A DNA stretch of 64,000 nucleotides. It comes from Mycobacterium decipiens. Its GTDB lineage: Bacteria; Actinomycetota; Actinomycetes; Mycobacteriales; Mycobacteriaceae. The stretch covers positions 2,480,001 to 2,544,000 of the forward strand of contig NZ_OY970459.1 in assembly GCF_963853665.1 (NCBI RefSeq), read 5' to 3'. The notes below the pieces were generated by a model that saw only the letters and a program-made list of their open reading frames with translations, did no database searches and had not been told where the DNA came from. Position 1 is the stretch's first letter; each line of letters opens with the position of its first letter. This document shows positions 53,939 to 60,807 of the stretch, in pieces. The position numbers and the translations under genes are program-made.

Positions 53939-56107
53939 TCACAGCAACTTTTCCACGGTTATCGGCAGGTCGGTGACTCGCCTTCCGGTGGCGTTGAACA
54001 CCGCGTTGGCGATCGCGGCCGGCACCGCGACGATCACCAACTCGCCGAGCCCCTTGACTCCGATCGGATCGGCGATCTGGTCCGCAGCCGGTAAGAAGGT
54101 TGCGTCCAATTCCGGGACGTCGGCATTGACCGGGACCAGATAATCCGACATGTTCGCGTTGACGATTCGGCCGTCGCGGTGATCCAGCAGGGTCGCTTCC
54201 AGCAGCGCCATCCCGATCCCGCCAACCATGCCGCCGATAGCTTGACTGTGCGCGAGTTTGGGATTGATCACTCGGCCCGCGTCGTAGCACGCATAGATGC
54301 GGCGGATCCGCACCGTCGCAAGTAGTGGGTCGACCGCGACTTCAGCGAACACGGCTCCGTAGGCATAGATGGAGAATCGTTTGTCGACGTCGCCAGGCAC
54401 CCAGGTCTGTTCCGACTCCAGTTTGGACCAGCCGCGCCGGCGCAATAGTTCCTGATACGACTCGCCGCGCTCGGGTCCGACCCCGGCGATCATGCGACCG
54501 TCGGTGACGACCACATCCTGCGGATTCAGGCCGCTCAGCGGCGATCCCGGGTCGACAACAGCGGTGCGAATAAACCTGTCGCGCAGCATATTCCCGGCGG
54601 TGAACACCGCAGAACCCACACTGGCCATGGTCCGGGAGGCGGAGTGCGGCGGCGCCGGCGGAAACTTGCTGTCCCCGAGGGCGAATCGCACCCGGGGAAG
54701 CGGCAGTCCGAGGGCATCCGCGGCGACCTGTGTCATCGACGTATATGTTCCGGGTCCCATGTCGCTGGTTCCGCTTTGTACCTCGGCAGTGCCGTCGGCT
54801 AAAACCCTTGCAACAACCCTACATTGACTACGATACGTGTGATACGCCGCCGCGGCCGTCCCGATCCCGACGAGGTGATCGCCGTCTCGGGTAGCGCCAG
54901 GCGCGGGATTACGCCGGTTCCACCCGAAGGCCGCTGCGCCCTGGCTGAGGCAATCGGTGAGTCGTCTCGTGGAAAACGGCAGGCCGCTGCTCTGGTCGAT
55001 ATCGGGTTCGTTGCGCAAACGCAACTCGATCGGATCGATGCCCAGCCGGTGCGCCAGATCGTCCATGCTGCACTCGAGCGCAAACGTTCCGGTGACCGCA
55101 CCAGGTCCCCTCATAAACCACGGAAGGTTGATGTCCAGCGGCACAACGTGATACGTCGAACGCATATTGGGGACGCGATAAACGAAACGCGGACTGCGGA
55201 CCAGGCCTTCTTCATAGGTTCCGTATCGGGCTGTCTCCGTGCGCCCCTCGTGGATGATGGCGTCGAGGCGTCCGGATGGGTTCGCGCCAATAGCCATGCG
55301 CTGCCGGCTGGTAGGCCGAAAGCCGATTCCGCTGTACATCTGCTTGCGGGTCAGCACCAGCTTGACGGGTCGTCGCATGCGGCGAGCGGCGAACGCGGTC
55401 AACAGTTGATGCGGCCAGGTCTTGCTGGCACTACCGAACGCACCGCCGACGAACGGCGAGATCAGCCGAACGTGGTCTTCGGGCACGTCGAATGCGGTGG
55501 CGTAGGACTGCCGCGCCGAGCTGATGTCCTGCACCTTGTCCCATACCGCGAGCTGGTCGCCATCCCACTGGGCGATGGTTGCAGGCAATTCCATGGGGTT
55601 GTGATCGTTGCGGGCGATGCTGAACTGGAGGTCTGTCACCACCGGCGCACTGCGCATCGCCAGATCCGCGGCGCCGCGGGCGTAATCGTGAATGTAGCGG
55701 CCGGATCGCATAACGGCATGCGGTGCATCGATATCCGTCAACGGCGGTCGACTTGAACAGCGGACATCGACGAGGGCCGCCCCGTGGGCCGCCGCCTCGA
55801 GGGTGGTGGCGACCACCACGGCGACTGGCTGGCCGAAGAAGGAAACCTGGCGGGTGTCGAAAGGCAGTTTCACCCCGGCAAAGTCGGTTAGTACCCGGAG
55901 CACGCCACGATGTCGCAATGCGGCACGGCTGTCCACGCGGTCGATGTCGCCGCATGCCACCGCGCTGCAGACCAGCGCGGCGTACAGCAAGCCGGGAATT
56001 TGGTTGTCGGCAGCGTATCGAGCTGTCCCGGTCACCTTGAGCGGGCCATCGACGCGGGTAATCGGCTGGCCGGAAGCGATCTGGGTGGTGGGTGATGGCC
56101 GAGTCAC
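53939..56107 (-). CDS. Molybdenum hydroxylase large subunit (xanthine dehydrogenase family)
   Basis: 722-aa molybdopterin subunit. The N-terminal part carries GTARYAADNQIPGLLYAA; the cofactor-binding segments include FVGGAFGSASKTWPHQ, MRGPGAVTGTFALE and the catalytic Glu in GVKGLGELVIVAVPAA. It would hydroxylate an N-heterocycle or aldehyde with water as oxygen donor; the substrate is not identifiable. It is the last of three genes (2Fe-2S, FAD, Mo), overlapping the FAD gene by GTGA. No MoCo sulfurase or chaperone gene is next to it. It is convergent with tex. Confidence 0.85.
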   Translation of the reverse strand: MTRPSPTTQIASGQPITRVDGPLKVTGTARYAADNQIPGLLYAALVCSAVACGDIDRVDSRAALRHRGVLRVLTDFAGVKLPFDTRQVSFFGQPVAVVVATTLEAAAHGAALVDVRCSSRPPLTDIDAPHAVMRSGRYIHDYARGAADLAMRSAPVVTDLQFSIARNDHNPMELPATIAQWDGDQLAVWDKVQDISSARQSYATAFDVPEDHVRLISPFVGGAFGSASKTWPHQLLTAFAARRMRRPVKLVLTRKQMYSGIGFRPTSRQRMAIGANPSGRLDAIIHEGRTETARYGTYEEGLVRSPRFVYRVPNMRSTYHVVPLDINLPWFMRGPGAVTGTFALECSMDDLAHRLGIDPIELRLRNEPDIDQSSGLPFSTRRLTDCLSQGAAAFGWNRRNPAPGATRDGDHLVGIGTAAAAYHTYRSQCRVVARVLADGTAEVQSGTSDMGPGTYTSMTQVAADALGLPLPRVRFALGDSKFPPAPPHSASRTMASVGSAVFTAGNMLRDRFIRTAVVDPGSPLSGLNPQDVVVTDGRMIAGVGPERGESYQELLRRRGWSKLESEQTWVPGDVDKRFSIYAYGAVFAEVAVDPLLATVRIRRIYACYDAGRVINPKLAHSQAIGGMVGGIGMALLEATLLDHRDGRIVNANMSDYLVPVNADVPELDATFLPAADQIADPIGVKGLGELVIVAVPAAIANAVFNATGRRVTDLPITVEKLL

Positions 56108-57081
56108 GGCATTGCCGCCACGATGACCAGCTGTCTCTCGACGGTGCGATTGAGCAGGTCGATCTTAAAACCGTTCTCACGCAGAGGCTTTGCCCCGTCA
56201 GCCGCAAGTGCGGCTGCGCTGCGGAAGACGTCGGCGTTGGGTGGTCGGCCCTGCAGCGCTGCTTCGACGGCCGGCAAGCGCCACGGCACGGTGGCCACCC
56301 CGCCAACGGCGACCCTCGCGCTTCGAATCGTGCCGGCGCCGATGTCGAGTGCGACGGCCGCCGAGGCCAGTGCGAACTGGTAGGACTCGCGGTCGCGTAC
56401 CTTGAGATAGCCGGACCGGCGGGTCTCCCGTCCGACCGGCACCTCAATGCTGACGATCAGCTCGCCCGGGCGAAGATTGTGCTCGCGCGCGGGTGTATCG
56501 CCCGGTTGCCGGAATAGATCCGCAATTCGAATCCGCCGTTCCCCGCAAGGTTGCCGAGTCTCCACGACGGCGTCCAGCGCCAGCAGGGCAACCGCGATGT
56601 CTGATGGGTGGGTCGCGCTGCAGTGTTGGCTCGTGCCAAGTATCGCGTTGGTGCGGTTGCGTCCTTCGGCCGCCGCGCAACCGGCACCAGGGGTACGCCG
56701 GTTGCATGCGGCCGACACGTCGCGGAAATACAGGCATCTCGGGCGTTGCAGGAGATTGCCGCCGATCGAAGCCATGTTGCGCAGCTGAGCGGAGGCACTG
56801 AGCTCGACGGCTTGACTGAGCACGGGAACTTGTTGCCGGACGACCGGATGAGCGGCGAGATCAGACATCCGCACCAGCGATCCCACCCGGATCCTTCCCG
56901 CCTGCACGTCGATCGAGCTGTAAGGGAGGGCGTTGATATCGACCAGGGAATCGGGGCGTTCGACCGTTTCGCGCATCAGGTCGACCAGCGTGGTTCCACC
57001 GGCGATGTAGCGAGCACCGGCCGCCCCCGCCCGCAACGCCGACTGCTCGTCGGCGGCCTTGGCGTAGCGGAACGGGAACAC
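56104..57081 (-). CDS. Molybdenum hydroxylase FAD-binding subunit
   Basis: 325 aa, CoxM/XdhB-like. FAD-binding motifs ARYIAGGTTLVDLMRE (near the N-terminus) and NMASIGGNLLQRPRC are present. A four-Cys segment RCLYFRDVSAACNRRTPGAGCAA (positions 56669-56737) can bind an extra 4Fe-4S cluster, as in some 4-hydroxybenzoyl-CoA reductase-like enzymes. GTG 57081 starts four bases after the 2Fe-2S gene stop. Confidence 0.86.
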   Translation of the reverse strand: MFPFRYAKAADEQSALRAGAAGARYIAGGTTLVDLMRETVERPDSLVDINALPYSSIDVQAGRIRVGSLVRMSDLAAHPVVRQQVPVLSQAVELSASAQLRNMASIGGNLLQRPRCLYFRDVSAACNRRTPGAGCAAAEGRNRTNAILGTSQHCSATHPSDIAVALLALDAVVETRQPCGERRIRIADLFRQPGDTPAREHNLRPGELIVSIEVPVGRETRRSGYLKVRDRESYQFALASAAVALDIGAGTIRSARVAVGGVATVPWRLPAVEAALQGRPPNADVFRSAAALAADGAKPLRENGFKIDLLNRTVERQLVIVAAMP

Positions 57082-57085
57082 GGAC

Positions 57086-57676
57086 CTAGCGTGCCTGCGC
57101 TGCGGCCGTGACCGCGTTGACGATGTTGGTGTAGGCCCCGCAACGGCAGATGTTGCCGCTCATCCACTCTCGTATTTCCGCCGCAGAGCCCGTGTGCCCT
57201 TCGGCTATACAACCCACCGCGGACATGATTTGGCCGGGTGTGCAGTAGCCGCATTGGAACGCGTCCTCAGCAATGAACGCCTGTTGGAGCGGATGGAGCC
57301 CGCCGTCGTCGGCCAAGCCCTCGATGGTGGTGATGTGCGCACCGTCGTGCATGACCGCGAGGGTCAGGCAGGAGTTGATCCGGCGACCGTCAACCAGCAC
57401 CGTGCACGCACCGCACGCGCCGTGGTCGCAGCCCCGCTTCGTTCCAGGCAATCCGGCTTGCTCTCGCAGCATGTCCAGCAGGGATGTGCGGTTATCGACG
57501 GCGAGTTCTCGATGCTCGCCGTTGATCTCGGCATGTACGACGGTGGTGTGGCTTCCGTCGTGCTCGGTGCGGTCAGATCCGGCAACGGTTGCGACGGCGG
57601 CTACTGTGCCACCCAGGGCGACCGAGGCGCCCATGAATGTCCTGCGGTTGAGTGGGACACCGACTCGGTCGTTCAC
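57086..57676 (-). CDS. Molybdenum hydroxylase 2Fe-2S subunit with Tat-type leader
   Basis: 196 aa. Residues 1-35 look like a Tat signal (NRRTFMGASVALGGTVAAVA). The plant-type cluster is bound by GCDHGACGACTVL and a later Cys; the second, helical cluster by FQCGYCTPGQIM and NICRCGAY. With the FAD and Mo subunits it forms a three-part hydroxylase that would be exported folded, like the periplasmic PaoABC aldehyde oxidase. GTG 57676 is used; earlier codons are possible but precede the Tat motif without gain. Confidence 0.86.
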   Translation of the reverse strand: MNDRVGVPLNRRTFMGASVALGGTVAAVATVAGSDRTEHDGSHTTVVHAEINGEHRELAVDNRTSLLDMLREQAGLPGTKRGCDHGACGACTVLVDGRRINSCLTLAVMHDGAHITTIEGLADDGGLHPLQQAFIAEDAFQCGYCTPGQIMSAVGCIAEGHTGSAAEIREWMSGNICRCGAYTNIVNAVTAAAQAR

Positions 57677-57765
57677 GGATCCACTGTAGGACGGGCAGCT
57701 CGAAACGTGGCCGTTAAACCGAAAAACCAGCCCAAGTTCGGATGACCGGGTCCGCACCTCAATGA

Positions 57766-58197
57766 TCAATCATGCGGCGACTCAACCCGAAGATTGCGGG
57801 CGCCGACCACATTTCGTAGTCCCGAACAATTCACGCAGCCGATACACCCCACACAGTCGGTGCAGCGCACACAGCCGACGCAGGCCACGCACCTGATGCA
57901 CCCGATGCATGCCAGGCATGCCACGCATTCTCGGGCAGCCACGCACAAGACGGTGAGCAGACTGGCGACCACTCCGACGCTTCCCGCGGTCGCGACCGAC
58001 CCGGCGACCGCGACGCTGCCCGCGGTCGCGACCGACCCGGCGACCGCGACGCTACCCGCGGTGGCTGCCGACCCGGCGACCGCGACGCTGCCCGCGGTGG
58101 CTGCCGACCCCGCGACGGCAACGCTGTCGATGCTGGCGATCGAGCCGACAATCGAGTCACTATCGACCTCGACTGTTGAATCCCACCTATCAACCAT
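57766..58197 (-). CDS. Cys-rich CxxC-repeat protein
   Basis: 143 aa. Residues ~25-75 are a hydrophobic Ala/Gly/Val/Ser region made of four copies of a 12-residue unit (AVAGS-ATAGS type). Residues ~85-130 have a Cys nearly every third position (ECVACLACIGCIRCVACV, then CVRCTDCVGCIGCVNC), followed by GLRNVVGARNLR. Regular Cys spacing suggests a beta-solenoid or metal-binding stack, and the LRN-GARN tail recurs in actinobacterial proteins of this kind as I recall. The plus strand is also open across the repeats but reads as Thr/Pro/Ala and has no such ordered Cys. No homologue of known function is recalled. The start has a weak ribosome-binding site. Confidence 0.6.
   Translation of the reverse strand: MVDRWDSTVEVDSDSIVGSIASIDSVAVAGSAATAGSVAVAGSAATAGSVAVAGSVATAGSVAVAGSVATAGSVGVVASLLTVLCVAARECVACLACIGCIRCVACVGCVRCTDCVGCIGCVNCSGLRNVVGARNLRVESPHD
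57977..58120 (-). repeat. Four tandem 36-bp repeats within the Cys-rich gene
   Basis: Units at 57977, 58013, 58049 and 58085, each 36 bp and differing at a few bases (GTCGCGACC against GTGGCTGCC). They encode the repeated Gly-Ser-Val-Ala segments on the minus strand. Being a multiple of three, unit gain or loss keeps the frame, so this is a likely variable-number tandem repeat. Confidence 0.85.
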
Positions 58198-58238
58198 TTG
58201 GTCATCATTTCAGGGTGGGGTGCGATGAATCGAGGGTT

Positions 58239-58871
58239 CTATCGTTCGGCCGTCGTGGGCGGCTTCTGGTGTGCGGCTTTGGGCAGCCGGCAGTCGTCGG
58301 CAACGGGCCAGCGTGCCGGATGTGGTCCCAGCATGGTCAGCTGCTCCAGCTGTGAGCGGCACCAAGGTGACAGCGGAGCGATTGCGCCGGCGGTGACGTC
58401 GCGCGCGAATTGTTCCCAGGGCAACCAGCGGGTCGCGTCGACCTCGTCCGAGTTCGGTCGGGGTTGTTGGTGAACCTGGACCCGGTACACGGGGCAGATC
58501 TCGTTCTCCACGGTGCCGTCAGCCATGGTGGCCCGATAGCGGAACCCCGGCAGGATCAAATCCACAAAATCGGCGGTAAGTCCGAGTTCGGCGGCTAGCC
58601 GCCGGCGAATGGCGTCGGGTAGCGATTCGCCGGGCAGCGGGTGCCCGCAACAACTGTTGCTCCACACCCCTGGCCAGGTCCGCTTTGTGGTGGCCCGCCG
58701 CGTGATCAACAGCCGATCCTGCGGATCGAACACATAACTGGAAAACGCGAGGTGCAAGGGGGTGTCAGCAGTGTGCACGGTGGCTTTGTCGGCGACACCT
58801 GCCGCACCGCCGCGCTCGTCGAGCAGAACTACCCGCTCGACGGGTGGGGCCGGCGGGCCGCTTTTGGCCAT
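58239..58871 (-). CDS. idi: Isopentenyl-diphosphate delta-isomerase, type I
   Basis: 210-aa Nudix-fold enzyme that interconverts IPP and DMAPP for isoprenoid synthesis. The catalytic Cys is in SNSCCGHP and the catalytic Glu in [11 protein letters not shown]; the metal ligands HLAFSSYVF and [12 protein letters not shown] are present. ATG 58871. Same relative order as Rv1745c after pknE. The supply of prenyl diphosphates would suit the UbiA gene of the ebo cluster, but there is no direct link. Confidence 0.92.
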   Translation of the reverse strand: MAKSGPPAPPVERVVLLDERGGAAGVADKATVHTADTPLHLAFSSYVFDPQDRLLITRRATTKRTWPGVWSNSCCGHPLPGESLPDAIRRRLAAELGLTADFVDLILPGFRYRATMADGTVENEICPVYRVQVHQQPRPNSDEVDATRWLPWEQFARDVTAGAIAPLSPWCRSQLEQLTMLGPHPARWPVADDCRLPKAAHQKPPTTAER

Positions 58872-58949
58872 GTCACACCTCGTGCCCGTGTTCTGCTTCC
58901 GGCACGAAATACGGAAGCAACCGTCGGGTCATTTCTAGCATGCCGACAT

Positions 58950-59360
58950 TCAGCTGCCTCGCCGGATGCGCGCCAGCAGGGTGCGGGCGTAGACAAAACT
59001 GAACGCGGTGCCCACGATCACCGACGGCGCGATGGCCACGACGATGTGCGGTGTGCCGGTGAATGCGTGGCCCACGACGAGCCAGACGATCGCCAGCGTC
59101 GGCGTCCCCACGCTGGCTAACCAGAAACCGTGCATGGGTTTGGACGGCAAGCGGAACAGTCGTTCCAATACCAAGACCAGCGCCAGCGTCGTCGGCATGC
59201 TCAGCGCTGCCTGCGTACAGCCCGCGCGCAGCGCCACCTCCGCGCCCAAGTGGCCGTGGGTCAATGCGGCCCAGCTGCCGTAAGCCACGCCGGCCACCAC
59301 CGCGACCAATACGGGGCGTGCGAGTTCACGCAGTCGCCTTCTCGTGGTAAACGTGCTCAT
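58950..59360 (-). CDS. Small membrane protein, four helices
   Basis: 136 aa with an Arg-rich start (TTRRRLRELAR) and four predicted membrane helices, the first VLVAVVAGVAYGSWAALTHG and the last VVAIAPSVIVGTAFSFVYA. No family is recognised. It overlaps the end of the upstream gene by four bases, so the two are one transcription unit. Confidence 0.7.
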   Translation of the reverse strand: MSTFTTRRRLRELARPVLVAVVAGVAYGSWAALTHGHLGAEVALRAGCTQAALSMPTTLALVLVLERLFRLPSKPMHGFWLASVGTPTLAIVWLVVGHAFTGTPHIVVAIAPSVIVGTAFSFVYARTLLARIRRGS

Positions 59361-60196
59361 CGGGCCAACCGCCTGCGCAGCAGGCCAACGAATCCGCCGG
59401 CGATGTTTGCCAGGTCAAGGGGCAGCCAGATCAACAGCGCTTCCCCCTCGGCGTACGTCGGGGCGAGTTCGGTAAAGAACCGCGCGTCGGGGTCGTGGCC
59501 GAGGAAGCGCAGCTGCGACGCATCGCGCGGTATCGCGACTGTTCGCACGATCCACGGGTTCTCGCCGACCGGGACGTAGCGTCGCCGAGCGCTGGCCGCG
59601 CGCGCCAGGGCGTCGATGTCGGCCGGCGTCGCGAACGTGCGATTCGGATAGATCCGCGGCACCGTGGCGAGCAGGCGGTAGACCGCCGGCGATGAGCAGC
59701 GGGTCACATAGGCCAGCGGAGTGCGTGGGTGACGGAGCTTGAACCGCAGGGCCTGCCGCAGCCCGAAGAGCCCGGTGAGCGTGCCGCCGTGATAGCCCGG
59801 CCGGAAGAACACGCCCGCGTTAATCAGTGCGTACCTGCGTCCCCCGTGTTGCAGGTATTCGAAGGCGGTGTAAGAGAAGCCCGCGAACTCGTCGTGCGCA
59901 TCGTAGAAGAACACGAAGCGGCCATCGCCGGCACTGAACACCACTGCCGCGAACTCGTCGCGCGTGCAGCCGTAGGAAGTCTGGCTGTAGACACCGTAGA
60001 GAAGATCCACCAGCGCGTAGCGCTGGTTGGGATCTAGTGACGCCGATCGGAGGTATTTGCTGCGGACGATGCGCTTCGGATTCGCGTCGCGCACGCGTGT
60101 TGGTGGGGGAGCCACCGGGTCATCGGCGTCGTCGATCGCCTCACTAGTAGTGGCGAGTGACTCGCGTCTTGTTGAGGGCAGGGGTGGTGGCTGCAT
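59357..60196 (-). CDS. GNAT-like hypothetical protein
   Basis: 279 aa. After a Pro/Arg/Asp-rich N-terminus (residues 1-55) the protein reads like an acyltransferase-fold domain: YALVDLLYGVYSQTSYGC, FVFFYDAHDEFAGFSY and ALINAGVFFRPGYHGG, the last resembling the acceptor/CoA region. The C-terminus carries a hydrophobic segment near LLIWLPLDLANIAGGFVGLL, which may attach it to the membrane. ATG 60196 has GGAAGG just upstream; the frame also continues 26 codons upstream. Function not known; it pairs with the small membrane protein. Confidence 0.6.
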   Translation of the reverse strand: MQPPPLPSTRRESLATTSEAIDDADDPVAPPPTRVRDANPKRIVRSKYLRSASLDPNQRYALVDLLYGVYSQTSYGCTRDEFAAVVFSAGDGRFVFFYDAHDEFAGFSYTAFEYLQHGGRRYALINAGVFFRPGYHGGTLTGLFGLRQALRFKLRHPRTPLAYVTRCSSPAVYRLLATVPRIYPNRTFATPADIDALARAASARRRYVPVGENPWIVRTVAIPRDASQLRFLGHDPDARFFTELAPTYAEGEALLIWLPLDLANIAGGFVGLLRRRLAR

Positions 60197-60807
60197 TGCA
60201 CCTTCCTTTGTGTGTTTGGAGAGCGGCTGGGTTGAGTAGCCAAATATGGTGATGCTGAAGGAGTCTCGCACCATACAGCTACGATTGCATCCTAATTAAC
60301 TAGAACGCAACGTAATTCAGTGATGTTGATGCAAAAGTAGTTGCAAAACAGAATGTTTGGAGCAACATTCGTGTCTTGCTCCGCTCGCAGACAGAGTTTC
60401 ACGCCATGGAATAACCCCTCCGGTGCACACACCATTGCGTAGCTGTCCTCGGGCAGACGCGCCTGCCGAGAGCGATCGGAAAGGCCTTGCGGAGCAAGGA
60501 TTTCGCGCTTGCGTTGGGACAACCGCTCCACGTTCGAGGGAGCCGCCGGGGCTGGAAGAGTTTAGCGGAGCAAGGATTCCGGGCCAGATGTTCGTGGCTT
60601 CGCGGGTCGCGTGTGGGGCAGTGACCGCTCCGGCGGTGAGGCCGCGGTCGCCGCTGCCCGCCGAGTCGCCGCATCTGACCTGCGACGTGCTCGCGACCCC
60701 GCCGTTGGCGCGGTTGATACGGCCCCCCTGGGGCGTCTGGTTCGTCGTATGCTTAGCGGTACCCAACACGCCGCATTTGCCGGGCGCTGTTGCAGAGAGG
60801 GTGTCGG
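60197..60807. other. 610-bp divergent intergenic region
   Basis: No convincing gene. It separates the GNAT-like unit (minus) from the BTAD regulator (plus). It contains GAATGTT-N6-AACATTC at 60351-60370, the hairpin CCTTGC-GGA-GCAAGG at 60485-60499, and a 14-bp direct repeat GCGGAGCAAGGATT at 60489 and 60565. These are good candidates for regulator binding. Confidence 0.5.
60351..60370. promoter_or_regulatory. Inverted repeat GAATGTT-N6-AACATTC
   Basis: Perfect seven-base arms around TGGAGC in the AT-rich part of the divergent region, about 155 bp before the GNAT-like start. Possibly the binding site of the neighbouring BTAD regulator or of another dimeric factor. Confidence 0.4.

Noticed and set aside
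57977..58120. CRISPR-like 36-bp repeats
   Set aside because: Units are directly adjacent with no spacers and encode a repeated peptide.
57794..58228. Plus-strand frame over the Cys-rich gene
   Set aside because: Thr/Pro/Ala-rich repeat translation with many His and no ordered motif; the minus strand gives regular CxxC spacing and a conserved-looking tail.
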